From: Apostichopus japonicus
Lineage: Eukaryota; Echinodermata; Holothuroidea; Aspidochirotida; Stichopodidae
NCBI RefSeq assembly: GCF_037975245.1
Contig: NC_092580.1
Span: 17,992,001 to 18,056,000 of the forward strand
Direction: 5' to 3'
DNA: 64,000 bases
In this document: positions 1 to 11,784 of the stretch, piece after piece
Numbering within the stretch: position 1 is the stretch's first letter
Layout of the letters: each line of letters begins with the position of its first letter
Translations under genes and position numbers: made by a program
Notes under the pieces: generated by a model
What the model was told of the DNA's origin: nothing
The model's input: only the letters and a program-made list of their open reading frames with translations
The model's database searches: none

Positions 1-699
1 ATATATGTATAATATATACGTTTGGTTGATTGTATTTGCATAGCATCTATCTTTGGGCAGAATGCTCTATGTCCGGTGGACAGAGCAAAGTATATGTGGA
101 ATTGAGACTAGTGGAACACTAGTAGTTGTTACTTAGAGATTACCATGTTGAGTGATCATCAGAACACTCTTTTTTGTTGTCTGATAATTTGTCGAAGTTT
201 CTAAACACCAAATATCATTACTATGTTCTGGTCAAGTTGGATTGCAACTCCTTAACCACTTGGGTCTATTATATGCCAACTGATATTCATATGTATTACA
301 CTTTAATAGTTTTCAGCCACATAATCTCAAGAGTTCTATTGTTTACAGCCAATGCCTTAGATTTAAAGCACATTTGCTCCCACCCACATGATTATGAACA
401 CTGTAACATATGGTACTCATTCTACAGTATATATTGTATTTTCACCACCCTTTAGCAACCACAATATGTCCTGTTCTTGTAACCACCAACCTACCCTAAG
501 AAGCATGAGGCTGTGGTCACTCTAAGGAATGTTTATACTTGACGCATGTTAGTAGTAGTACAGTATTTAAGAGCAATGATTGTGTATAATGAGACACTCT
601 GAATACAAAAGTCAAAGCTATAACAACTCCTCTTTGAATCATCTCTAATTATCATCAAGAATATTACAAACACCAAAGTACCCATTTTAACTGGTTATT

Positions 700-1370
700 T
701 CTTGAACGTCGGATACCCCCTTCACTTAATTAGACAGGGTATTTCCAGGGCCGACAAGTTGAAAAGTAAGGACTTATTAAAATACAAGTCCAAAGTACAA
801 ACAAACACATTTCGTTTGTTAACATTTCAACCCCCTCATCAAACCCTTAATGAGCTTTCTTGTGATTCTAATAATGTAATTTACATTTTCTACTTTGTAC
901 TTTGCAAAGAGGGCAATTATGTAGGTGAAACAGGTTCCTGATTCCGCTTACGTTTTAATAATAACAAAAATCTATTTGTGATAAGTTTGCAGGATTCCCC
1001 GTTTCCGAACATTTCAATCATCATAGTCATTTGCTCAAAAACCTAAAATGTATTTTAATTGCCTCGAACTGCAAATCTGTACTGAATGTAAAGGTTAAGA
1101 AATCGATTGGATCTTTCGTATTAAGTCTCACATCACCGACCTCAGCAAGACTTGGGACCCCTTCACAACTATCAGTTCTACAAACATATGTAATCTGTTC
1201 TTTGCATCTTTAATACGCTTCCTGTATAGTTATGGTTTATTTGGTTCTAATTCCATGAATGCAACTTACACTTATCTAGCATCATACTTTCATTGCGTTA
1301 CATTTTGTACTTTTCATTCGACTGCCAAGTATTGCTGACGAAGGTCCCAGGAGGACCGAAAATTCCAATA
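700..1370 (+). mobile_element. Decayed Penelope-like retroelement, 3' part (end of RT plus GIY-YIG endonuclease)
   Basis: Frame fragments resemble the C-terminal end of a Penelope-like element (PLE). Bases 702-941 read a GYPLHLIRQGISRA-like stretch, as found just after the RT domain, followed by SNNVIYIFYFVLCKEGNYVGET. The latter resembles the GIY-YIG nuclease start (VIY-hydrophobic-C-YVGET). After a stop near 940 and a frame change, 985-1213 reads FPVSEHFNHHSHLLKNLK, the usual continuation (P-V-S-x-H-F-N..H). Stops and frameshifts show the copy is dead. A hammerhead-like motif lies just downstream at 1330-1370. Host genes do not carry this domain order, so a retroelement remnant is the best reading; the exact PLE clade is not resolved. 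Confidence 0.7.
1330..1370 (+). ncRNA. Hammerhead-ribozyme-like motif at the end of the PLE remnant
   Basis: The order of core pieces fits a type I hammerhead: CTGACGA (1335-1341), a 5-bp hairpin GGTCC/GGACC (343-347 with 353-357 of the same kilobase), then GAAA (1358-1361). Flanking TATTG (1330-1334) and CAATA (1366-1370) can pair as stem I. Stem III is reduced to almost nothing, so activity is doubtful. PLEs are known to carry hammerhead motifs near their ends, which fits the neighbouring GIY-YIG remnant. Confidence 0.4.
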
Positions 1371-1636
1371 TATTTTCTAAACAATACTCCTCATTTGTCA
1401 ATTATGAGTCATATCTTTATATCTCTCGTTTTCTCTTATTATTTTTCTTTTGGTGTATATACATGTGGATTTCTTTGTAACATATATGTCTATGTCTATA
1501 TATATATAAAAACTTAATAATTGTATGAGAATTAGGCAATGCTATTGCTCTGCTCAATTTTGTGCATTGGAAAACTTTAATACAAAGAATCCTAAACACA
1601 CATGCAGCAATATACAGTATACGTGCCATATCATTG

Positions 1637-3016
1637 CAGTGGCGTCACCAGACTTTTCAGTCTGGGGGGGCACAGGGGGGGCACCAGCATTTGATGGGGG
1701 GGCACTTAGGTGGATACGGATCAATGTCCTGGGGAGGGGTCTAAGGGGAGGGGGTGCCCCTCCAGGCACGGCGGAACAGGAAAATTATTGGAGGGGGGGG
1801 CTAATGTGTAGAGACTATCTAAGCGGAGCGCCACCATCGGTTGGCGCGGAGCGTACAGGAAAATTTTGGGTTTTTCAAACCCCCAGATGGCCGGAAACAG
1901 CACTTGCCGAGTGTTTTATGCTGCGAATACCTAGCCCTAAAATATGGGTCTCAAGCCTGCAATTTCTCAGATTGCACGTAAAAGTCTGTAAAAACATTGT
2001 AATTTGTATATTCGATGGTGTTTTAAGAGAGTAGCTATTACTCGTAGTGTACTCGCAAAGACGTTTTTGAGTGTAGTAAGGCCCCCCCGGTTCTGCCGCC
2101 ACTGCCCCCCCCCTCCCTTTTGGAAAATTTTAGCATACGGAGGATGGGCTAGATGCAAAATGCTGCCACATTTGATGCTAAATTCGATCTGAAGATATCT
2201 CCAGAAATTGCTATTTTTGAGGTAATGATTTTAACAAGGTGCAGAATTTTGCAGAGGATATGAACCACATGCTGTCGATATTATGCCTAACCCTATCAAT
2301 TGAACCTACATTTGTTGAATTAATGTGTGCATGACCCCGACTCCTTTCTTGTCCTTCTAGTTTTCGCCCATTATCTATTAAGATGTAACAGGTTCCAGCA
2401 TCGTTATTGGCTCCTATCAGGGATCTCACCATGCAATCCAAAGTTTGATCACACATCAAGTATGGCTCAGTATGCAGGTGTGAACATTCGCCATTTGTTC
2501 CTACAAGCATCTGACCTCAAATGACCTCTGCACCCCCTACACAACAGGGTTAATATATGGGTCCACAAATATAGGCAAGTATGGTGCCTGCGGACCCTCA
2601 CATTCTCACATTTCGTCAGCTCCTAACCTGTCAACCTCAGACCAGGCAACATATTGCAGTACCCTCCCTTCTCACAGTCATGTAGCTCGCGAAGCGGACT
2701 TGTATATCCGCTGGTATGGCGTGAGCACTGACACATTCAATGTAAATATCGACACCTGTTGTGATGGCGCGGGTTACGACTTCGATACCCGACGTCCAAG
2801 GATAAACTTGTTCATTTTTTCGCAGCTCATTTGAAGAAAATACGAATTACTGTGCTTCTTTGTCCTTATGAAAAACCAACTCAGATAATGGGAGTTGAAT
2901 ATAACAAAATATATATTTTTTTACCAACCCAAATCTCAGATGGGGGGGCACTCGGGGGGCACTAGGTTTTCCAGGGGGGCACGTGCCCCCCTGGCCCCCC
3001 CTTGGCGACGCCACTG
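1637..3016 (+). mobile_element. Non-autonomous hAT-like DNA transposon (1,380 bp)
   Basis: Ends are inverted: CAGTGGCGTC at the left and GACGCCACTG at the right. The copy is flanked by a perfect 8-bp direct repeat, TATCATTG (1629-1636 and 3017-3024), the size of a hAT target-site duplication. Subterminal G/C runs follow both ends. There is no transposase ORF, only short chance ORFs. It contains one copy (about 1813-1911) of the module shared by several elements here. Interior 2,200-2,900 looks like unrelated sequence carried between the ends. Confidence 0.85.
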
Positions 3017-3113
3017 TATCATTGGGAGGAGGGGTGGCGGAGTCTCCATTTACTTATAAATATATGTTAACCTTTAACCTTCCATCTGACCTTTACAGAT
3101 GACAATCACTTAC

Positions 3114-3240
3114 TGTATAGTAATCCCATGAACAATCCTCTGTGCAGAATAGGTCACTGGGTTCCACCTCCCCACAGGCACAGTTGAAGAATAAGACAAA
3201 CAGCACATAGAGATGATGTAAGGCCATTAAGACAGATCAT
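3114..3240 (-). CDS. First coding exon of a second IL-17-receptor-like gene (minus strand, partial gene)
   Basis: On the minus strand an acceptor (TTCTTCGCAG) precedes position 3240 and a donor (GTAAGTG) follows 3114. The reading frame from the ATG at 3227 gives 38 residues: a hydrophobic leader (MALHHLYVLFVLFF, about residues 1-18) and then LFCTEDCSWDYYT. The plus-strand gene at 27.1 kb has the same layout: leader, then YICNQDCSWEYYD, then GTAAGT at the same phase-0 position. Shared C-x3-C-S-W-[ED]-Y-Y and shared splice position argue for paralogy. The remaining exons should lie at lower coordinates; I found none in 1-3113, so they are probably beyond the window edge, across a long intron filled by the hAT and PLE copies. 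Confidence 0.6.
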
Positions 3241-3343
3241 CTGCGAAGAAAACAAACTAAAGCAGTCATTAACCAAGTTTAAAACTGTATCTTTTACATT
3301 ACAATTTCAAAAGTCAGCCAATACATTTTGGTCTTAATATTAA

Positions 3344-3698
3344 AGGGTATGAAGACTCCCGCACAAAGAAACGTCTCATGCCGGTAATCTGACCTAGTTT
3401 CGAATGAGGTGTAACAGAAGTGTTAGACACCACCATCGACCCCAGAAAATACACACACAGTTTGCTACCGTCGGTAATTAGACACTATTGTACAGTCAAT
3501 ACATACAGCTACTGTCAATACCCACAACACAGTGTACATAGCAGCGTGGACATCTCAGGTTTAGATAAAAGATAACAAGGTTTCACATTTCATTACTGTC
3601 TGCATTTTGTAGCGACAAGATGAAAACGTCGTTTGCAAGCAACGGAAAGTTAACTTTTCAGAGCGCAGCTAGCGGTTTGGAGTGAGTCTTCAATGCCT
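3344..3698. mobile_element. TTAA-flanked MITE, copy A (355 bp)
   Basis: Flanked by TTAA on both sides (3340-3343, 3699-3702). The ends are inverted: AGGGTATGAAGACTC at the left, GAGTCTTCAATGCCT at the right. The body is homologous to the copies at 11.8, 17.3 and 43.2 kb. No ORF. TTAA duplication is typical of piggyBac and Kolobok transposons; the AGG-type terminus favours Kolobok, but this is inference. Confidence 0.75.
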
Positions 3699-3702
3699 TT
3701 AA

Positions 3703-5097
3703 GGAATCTTTGCCAACAACTTTACAGTGCATGCTCACCCACAGACAAACTTGGCAGTTTCTTCATTGAAAGGGATGGTTTAGGTATATATATTCAAAAT
3801 TTAATATTTGACTGTTGAAAGAGATTTCCGTATCTTTTAAGCATCCTGGTAAAATTTGCAATAAAATCCTCTGTGCCATTTTTGAGCTGACATGTGTTGA
3901 AAACCCGAAGCAAAGAGGTGTAATGTCACAGAAAACACACTGACAAATGTGATGTAAGCATGAATGTCTTTCTTGAAAGTGTACATCCAATGTTGTACAT
4001 GTATTGGGATACATTTCAACATGAGTACACTACAAAATAACATGCATTGTAATATCGTTAACCTCACATTCCCCTTTCTAGGGTAAAGTTTTTAGGTTCA
4101 AATTTTAGTCAAACAATAAACTTATTAAGTAACAAATATGGTACTGACCTGTGCCAGTTACCATATATCTCAAAGGTATGTAGGAATTGAATGCAAATTT
4201 CACCAGGATTTGTATGACAAGAAAGTAATTTCTCATGGACTATCAGGTTAGAACTAAAGAACCAAACTGCCAATATGTACAGTAGCTTATTGAATCCGTA
4301 GAAAGCTCATTTCTTCCATCACCTTGAACAGGATGTATGGATTACTATGGAAGGAATGTCTTTACAAATTTTTTAACACCTGTAGGACAATACACTGGAC
4401 TATAACAGACCGATAGATTACAACACAACGACGGTTAATGTACTGCAGTTAGTCTGTCGGTGTTGGGCTAAGTTTTTGCCATTTTCAATGTACAGGTTTT
4501 CGATGAACAGTACAATAGTCAGTAGCCCCGATGCCATGTAGCATGGTGATGTATTGTTCTTTGTACTGACATATACTAAGGCACTACGGTATGTTGTTCC
4601 TCACTGTACTCAATGGAAATGAACAAAGCTGATAGCTGATTGGTAGCTGTACAGTTATCCAAGCACAACAAACCATGAATACTTGTCAGCTGTACTGTCT
4701 TGTATTTCCATATATATGTTACATGTACACCGATTTTACACACACCATGTGCATGGATTAAAATGGCATTAATATAAACAGTATTTCACTAGAGGTTTAT
4801 GCCCCTTCCCCTAACCGTAGTTTCAACTTAACAGTGTCTCGGCAGGCAGAAAAGATACAAACTGTCCAGATGTCTTTCAACAGCACACCTCCCTGCATGG
4901 TTACCAACATTTTCCATCTACTAGCCCAAAAAAAATATATATATTTCCACTTAATGTAGCATTTAAGTCCCAGTAGATCATTTCCACTTTGAACTCCAAA
5001 GGTGGCTTAACTAGCACAACAGAAGCCTTATATTCCCCTAGCACAACAGAACCCTTAAACTGTTACCTACACCTACCATAACTGAAGAACCCTTAAA
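3703..5097. other. Intergenic or upstream region, nothing recognised
   Basis: AT-rich sequence. The minus-strand ORFs of 76-83 codons at 3.8-4.1 kb have no recognisable motif and are not bounded by convincing splice sites. If the minus-strand receptor gene has a 5' untranslated exon and promoter, they would lie in or beyond this stretch, but I see no clear element. Confidence 0.4.
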
Positions 5098-5480
5098 GTC
5101 AAAGTCAAAGGTTTACAGTCTTGTTCAAGGCCAAGGCCCTCTCACACAACTTTACAACTTAATCCCTGGTCATTGGTAAGTTGTCATACCCACACACAAA
5201 AGTGCACAATTCAATGAAGCTCTCTTGGGGCACCAAAGTGCACCACATCCACGTGTCCACTGGGGGACTTCCGATAGAATGCAGCCACAAACCGGCACAC
5301 ACAACCATATGTACAGTACAAGTTCCCTCGCAAGTCCCCATTTATACAACTGGGTGAAGAGAGGCAATGGAGATAAAGTGCCTTGCCCAAGGGCACAACG
5401 CAACGATCTGGCCAGGACTCTAACCTGCTATCCTTAGATCACAAGTCCGCTGCCTTTACAACATGACCATAATGCCCCCA
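5098..5480 (-). mobile_element. tRNA-headed SINE (minus strand)
   Basis: Read on the minus strand, the 5' end resembles a tRNA: a GGACTTGTGATC anticodon-loop-like stretch and a degenerate B-box region near 5,415-5,440. It is followed by a middle domain (TTGTGCCCTTGGGCAAGGCA) like that of V-type SINEs. The same head and middle recur at 61.5 kb on the plus strand. The open frames over this stretch are shadows of the SINE. Confidence 0.6.
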
Positions 5481-5499
5481 CTCAAATGACAAACCCAAG

Positions 5500-5830
5500 T
5501 TATCACCAAACCTAGTTATCACTGATAAACCTGGACTTTCAACCAATTAACCTGGGTTATCTGGGGGAGACACCAGGTTTATCACAGATAATCCAGATTC
5601 ATCACAGATAATCAACATTTATCACTGATAATCCAGCTTTATCACGAGATAAACCCAGTTTATCGTTGATAAATCTGGATTTTCAAAATTGATAAATATC
5701 AACTGTTTTAACCTGGTTTATCAGTAAATGATCCTAGTTTATCAAACTAACTTGGTTCATATCAGGCAATAATCCTGGTTTATCAGGGATTATTTTAATA
5801 CACTAGGTTTATTGGCTGAGAAATTGGATT
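5500..5830. repeat. Imperfect tandem/inverted GATAAACCTGGTTTATC repeat
   Basis: Many alternating copies of a motif near GATAAACCTGGTTTATC, itself a palindrome, occur with 20-30 bp periodicity and much divergence. Single strands could fold into a series of hairpins. No coding potential. Confidence 0.6.
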
Positions 5831-7540
5831 TATAGGTTGATATGCCAATAGGGTCACTTGGTTAAAACCTTGTCTCAAAGCCTCTTTAACAGTACATTTA
5901 TTCATAGATCTTTTTTTAAGTAACATACATTTATACTTCCTTACCTAACTTGCAGGTTTTGCACAGTGGCTGTTTTTCGCTCCAAAAATATTCCAGTGTT
6001 GGTGCAAATGTCTGTCACATGGAGAAGATGTGTCAGAGTGTTACACAAATACTCTCAAAGCACACAGACTCCTGAAAGCTGATCAATACAATCCACAAAC
6101 ATGAAGCAACTTCTCCATTCTCCTGCATGAAAATGTCTACCGAAAAAGATTATTTCCACAGATGAGCAGAAAGCTGTAGGGATCCTGTAAAGATCAAAGT
6201 GAAATTAATTGAAAACTAGATACCTCTAGGGTAATAACCATTAACTACAGTACTGCTAACTGCATTGTAACCCAATGTGCTATAGAACTTCTACATACAG
6301 TCTGTTATATAGCCCATTGAAAAGAAAACTGCTTTAAGCTATTTAGGTCAATGATTACAAATAACAGTTGAAAACCACTTTATTATTACTTAACAGACAG
6401 TCGAGTACTGTACACATTATGATATATACCTAGTTGACTACACGTTAATTCAATATATGGAACTATTGAAGCATTCAATATTTATTCTAATTTTTTCCAG
6501 TGGGGGAGAAATTAAGGGACATTCCCTACTTAACCATTACTATAAAAATAGACTGCATACAGTCTATAGTTATATGAACCTTTTAACAATTTAAACAAAA
6601 AAAGATCAAAACTGGAATTGATAATTACAATAGAATGGGAGGCAAAACCATATCCAAGGTTTTTCTTTCTTTTTCTTGCAATTATAAGCAAAAAATATGA
6701 AAGCAAAGATCAAGTCTCACCCCAACTAAATCAAATATAAATGTTTAAAGGTTCCTTGCTGTGACAAGGCTGGCATCAATTCTTGGAACTGTCGATCTAT
6801 TATGGTCAAATAACCTTGAAGCAGCATTTTGTGTTTTGTTGCCGTTTTCCCACCCTTTTGACATGTCCATTAAGTTTTTTACATGCATTCATCACAAAAC
6901 AGCAAACTAATATATTAGTCAAGTTTTTTCCCTGCCAAGAGCATTTATTGTAATTAAGGACTTCGCAGATAATGAGTACAGTGTCTTCCGACAAATTCCT
7001 CATAGAATTTAAATATTCATATTATGGGCGGGATTGATGCCATCCTAATGGAAAATATCTTCCACAAAAAAATAGATTTGAATAGATGAGCTATTTATGT
7101 ATTTTGTTATGACATCGTGGGGTCAATGAGGTCGAGAAAATCAGAGAAAAGGATGCTAAAAGCTACTTTAAACATCGGAAAACACCTAATAGGCTTTATT
7201 GTCTTCAATTGAGAATTAAGCATGGTTGTTAAAAAATATTAATTTTACAATACTTAATTCTTTTTCCCAAAGTTGCAATGCTTTGTACAGCTACATAGTC
7301 ATTGAAACTTTTTGTTTTTCATACATGATACTCATAGCAATACTACAGTGTAAGGCCCATAATACTATTTTCTAGTGCTGGCAAATTAATGTGATGTATT
7401 GCTTGAATTTACAACACAAACTACAGTAAAATGCCTTCATTCTGTAAGGAATTTGCAATGTAATGTTAGGGTACAGTATAGTGGTGTACATTAACAATTA
7501 ACATGCTATAAACTTTCTACTTTCAAAAGTCCATTTTTTG
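5831..7540. other. Intergenic, nothing recognised
   Basis: AT-rich unique-looking sequence. The only ORF above 60 codons (minus strand, 6,806-7,003) shows no domain, signal peptide or splice context. Confidence 0.4.
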
Positions 7541-7544
7541 ACTT

Positions 7545-7656
7545 GTTTCTTTTGTAAATTAATTTACTTTCTTTGTAAAGCGCCTTGAGCAGTGACTTTT
7601 GTTTACTGATTTGGCGCTATATAAGTCTCATTTATTATTATTATTATTATTATTAA
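7545..7656 (+). mobile_element. LINE/SINE 3' tail
   Basis: Contains AAGCGCCTTGAGCAG, then GGCGCTATATAAG and a (TTA)n tract. The same tail ends the LINE at 10.5 kb and the SINE at 61.8 kb, so this is a 5'-truncated retroposed copy. Confidence 0.6.
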
Positions 7657-8035
7657 TTCCCTGTGTCTCCTAACAATGTATTCTGTGTTATACTGTTTGT
7701 CTTCAAAGACATGTACACAAGACACTCTACAGTACTGTAGCTACCATGTTTGACAGTCAAATTCTGGCCACTTTTTTTGTTCAAATTTAATCCATAGTCT
7801 CAATGAAACCAGATACAAATTATACATTGCAAGAAGAGGCAATGACACAAATTAAGTATTTTCACCAACTTACTGGAATTATACTTTAAATTAAATGTAA
7901 GCCCATTGCAAAGTCAGTAACCGCAGGGCCAAGATTTGAGTTTCTTTGCTTTAATCGTTTTGACTACTAATGTCTTTCTCCATTCTCATGGAATTTAAGC
8001 TTTGCTTTTGGAGCATATTATGTTGGTTTGGTTTT

Positions 8036-8250
8036 AAGACTGTGACCTCTCTTGACCTCAAGTGATCTTTGACCTCCACAGAAAACAATAGGGTTTCTTG
8101 CACTCAGAAAGGTGCGTCCAACATGTCAAGTATGAAGTTCATCCAAGCTTTACCTTGTAAGTTAACATGTATATACAAGGTTTTCAAACTTTTGACCACT
8201 GTTGACCTTAAATGACCATTGATCCTCCACCTATTTCAATAAAGTATTTG
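8036..8250. repeat. Interspersed repeat with TGACCTTTGACCT-like motifs, copy 1
   Basis: Repeated phrases (TTGACC..., ACCTCCAC, 'aggtttt' spacer) recur here and at 12.9-13.3 and 49.9-50.2 kb. The best motif here is TGATCTTTGACCT (8063-8075), one base from a DR1 nuclear-receptor site. Confidence 0.5.
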
Positions 8251-8432
8251 TAATAACTGTTGTCGATCTACACACCAAAGTTTGTTCTAGTTTTTACTCT
8301 GTTGTAATAATTAATAATATTTACAAGGTTTGGTGCATCGGTCGTTCACAGCAACAACAAAAACAGTCACTCGCTGTATAAAAGTGCTCTCACACACATT
8401 GTGCAGAGTCAGTTTTTAAGACAATGAGTCTT

Positions 8433-8511
8433 AATGATTATTGAAGACTACAATAATAGCTCATTACAATAGAGTTGAGTTGTAGTTTGTTTAGTCCTCT
8501 TCAATTGGACT
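8433..8511 (+). repeat. Left copy of 79-bp direct repeat flanking the LINE
   Basis: This 79-bp segment aligns with 10577-10655 at about 90 percent identity (some seven mismatches by eye) without gaps. The two copies bracket the LINE remnant and may be an unusually long target-site duplication. Confidence 0.7.
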
Positions 8512-8599
8512 GTGTTTCAGGCTCCAAGGGTGGTAAAGGGTGTTATAAGCATATCTTGCAAGATACTGATTGATTGATTGATTAGTTTGCCACTGTGTC

Positions 8600-10570
8600 C
8601 ACCTAGTCATAGCTTTTCGAACTTCAAGCTAATTACCCGTGACGATGCGACCAAACGTATTTCAGCTATGAACTCGAAATCTTCAGCGCTCGATCCGATG
8701 TCAACTCAGCTCGTTAAACTTTGCCTACCAGAATAAGTGGATGATCTCGTGAACATTGCCAACACTTCCTTCGAAGCAGGGACTGTTCCGCGACGTCATA
8801 AACGCGCTCTTGTCAGACCATTATTGAAAAAGCCCGGACTGGATCCTGATGTTTTATCAAATTATCATCCCATTTCCAACCTTTATTTGAACATAAATTT
8901 TTAGAGAACATGTGTTTTAATCAAATTGATGTATATTTTAACCAATTCTCTCTTTATTCGAAATTTCAATCTTCATACAGATGGAACCAGAGCACAGAAA
9001 CTGCGTTGCTTCATGTACTGTATGAAATGACATTCTAGTTTCAATGGACAATCATAAAGAGTGTATTTTATTCCTACTCGATCATACCGCCGCATTCGAT
9101 ACAATTGACCACGATATTTTACTGCAGCGTTTGGAGCATCCGTTTGGCATAAATGGTATTGCTTTAAAGTGGTTCGATTCATATCTTCGAGGACATACTC
9201 AACGTGTCTGTATTGACAATTGTTATTCGGACGATGAACCATTATTTTGTGGTGTACCACAGGGAAGCGGTCTTGGGCCGATTCTTTTTACCTTGTATAC
9301 ATCCCCACTCGAAGACATTATTTTAGCCAATGATATTGACTTTATGCTTTTTGCCGATGATACACAACTGTATTTTTCGTGTAAAAATCTATCTGACTGG
9401 ACATTCATACCTGAAAAATGTATAGATGATATTCGTGAGTGGATGGCAGCAAATCGACTTGTTCTCAATGATAGCTAAACAGAAGTAATTCATTTTCACA
9501 GGAAGTTCTGAAAAGTTCAAACAGACATATCTAGTTTCAGAGTTAGTGTTACTCATGTTAAACCCATTTCGGTTGTCAGAAATTGAGGAGTGCAATTTGA
9601 TGAATTCAGTTCTATGTCAGTCAGCATCATACTCATTGTATCGTATTGGGAAAATTCGTAAGATCTTAGATCGCACAAGCACAGAAAGATTAATTCATGC
9701 ATTTGTTACATCGTACCTTGATTATTGTAATAGTTTATTATATGGAATTGAGCAACAGCAACTGGCACGTCTTCAATTGCTTCAAAACTCGGCAGCACGC
9801 ATGGTTACACGGAGTAGGAGGCACGAACACATCACACCCATATTGATTGACCTTCATTGGTTACCTGTCTCCGCAAGGAACGAATTTAAGTCTCTAGTCA
9901 TAACTTCCAATATTATAATTGGCACTGCCCCTCACTATCTTGGCTCTGATCAGTCGCCAGGCTCTTCCAGAGCCCCTGCAGATTGCAAATCACACACGAC
10001 AGAGGTGCAGACATTCTATAGAGATATGACTAGAGCCTGGCAGATTCGCCCAAAAAAGCTTTGGCGCACGATCCTTTGCCTATTTTGCACCTTATCTATG
10101 GAAAGCACTCCCCAATGACATCAGGGCAGCTCCATCATTAAATGTTTTAAGGCACTCCTTAAAACTCACCTTTTTCGAAAGTATTATTCTTTTTAAACCT
10201 CCAGTCATATTGATTGTGTTACCATCTTGCCATCTTTTGATTGTTTTATATTGAAATTTATTTTCTATTTATGTTTTGATTGTCTTATTGTTGCTAATTC
10301 TTTGGCTGTAATAGTTTAGTATTTTAGTTTTATTGCTGTCATATTTTATTGCTTTTGTCTTTAATTTCTGAATTTTATTGTTTTTTTAATAATTACTGTT
10401 AAGTTATTTATTTCTGTAATTCTTAGGATCATGCAATATTTTAGATTGTATTATTTTTAAGCTGTAATATTTTTTTAAGTTGTATTATTTTATGCGTTTC
10501 TGTGAAGCTGCTTTGAGATCATTCGTTTGATGTAAAGCGCTATATAAGAATAAACTATTATCATTATTAT
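8600..10570 (+). mobile_element. Broken CR1/L2-type LINE, reverse transcriptase part
   Basis: Three disrupted frames read in order. 8,610-8,900 gives a CALDP-like region (SSALDPMSTQL), then RALVRPLLKKPGLD and SNYHPISN. 9,044-9,478 gives [29 protein letters not shown] and the catalytic FADD box. 9,546-10,195 gives YCNSLLYGI, QNSAARMVTRSRRHEHITP and DLHWLPV, and then, after a frameshift, LWKALPNDIRAA and the final LKTHLF. These are the standard RT blocks of the CR1/L2 group. Stops at about 8,735 and 9,477 and frameshifts make it a pseudogene. The 3' tail is GCGCTATATAAG plus an ATTATT tract. The endonuclease half is missing. Confidence 0.88.
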
Positions 10571-10576
10571 TTGATT

Positions 10577-10655
10577 GATGATAATTGAAGACTACAATAA
10601 TAGCTCATGACAATAGAGTTGATTTGTAGTTTGTTTAGCACTCTTCAATCGGACT
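10577..10655 (+). repeat. Right copy of 79-bp direct repeat flanking the LINE
   Basis: Partner of 8433-8511; it begins directly after the LINE's ATT-rich tail, as a target duplication would. Confidence 0.7.
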
Positions 10656-10659
10656 CTTG

Positions 10660-11780
10660 ATCGCGGATTGATTGATTGTTAATCTTTCGTCGATGAAGGT
10701 TTACAAGGGTAATTGCTTCAAGCGAGACTAATGTACTAAATATATTGCTCTGATTATCAAAATAAGGGAAATAAAGCACTATCAGAAACAAGTGTTACTT
10801 ATATTAACAGCTGGCAAGACAAAATCACAAGTACCTGTAGTTATAAACCAATAAATTGAGTTCAAAGACCAATGTTGTACACATACAGTAGAGGCTGTAA
10901 TTGAGCTGATTTATCATGTTTACATATAGTATGTCACCACATTCATTTTGACTGCTATCTACATTACAATTGAAGTACTGTGTGGGGCAAATACATTTGG
11001 CACCTTACAAACTCTTCTTTTCTGTATGTTGTTGTGTGTATGTACTATGTGCATGTACAGTGCTGTACTTATACCAGGGAGTAGCTAATGTTGACCGACT
11101 AGCAGCTCTTTGCTTATACTACAGTATAACATTGTTACATTGTAACAATGGAGGGGGGGGGGGCAGACAAGCCTGATCTAGCCATGCTTTGCACAGCTCC
11201 TGCATGTTTGCATAAAATCCATAAATATAACGAACGGTAAGGGTATAAAAAATTAGGCAAGCAATAGTCACACAATGGAAGTAGTAACATCAAACCTCCA
11301 TGAAATGTATTGTAATCTATTACATACTGCAGACACAAATCTAAAAGATCATATAGAAAACAGTACTTACAATGCTACTACAGTACTGTAGTAGACTGCA
11401 GTTCTGTGAAAACATTTGAATGATGGATTCAGCATAGATAAGAAATACTGCAGGAGATAATATAATTACTCAAAAGAATATTAGCTCTGGCCTTTGTGGT
11501 AGTTATAATATTACAGTGTGAATATTTGGTTGTTTATCGCAGGATAATGCACAAATTGGGGTATATTAAACGCAAGCAATGCACCTTAGGATATATTTGC
11601 TTGATGGCCGCTTAACGCCATAATATTAATAACATCCACGCTGGTTTCGATGCAAACATTGCTAAATGAGGATATCGTTGTTGCTCGCACCCCTAATGGT
11701 TAGTATACTTCAGGCTGAAAGTTTGCTTCGCTCATAAATTTCGGTAATCATTTTGCCAAGGGGCGTTGACACTGAGGGGC
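10660..11780. other. Intergenic, nothing recognised
   Basis: AT-rich, with a poly-G run near 11,152-11,162. Short open frames on either strand lack motifs and splice context. Confidence 0.4.
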
Positions 11781-11784
11781 TTAA

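Noticed and set aside
1525-2034. 169-codon frame at 1.5-2.0 kb
   Set aside because: It runs through poly-G and the interior of a non-autonomous hAT-like element; no transposase motif is present.
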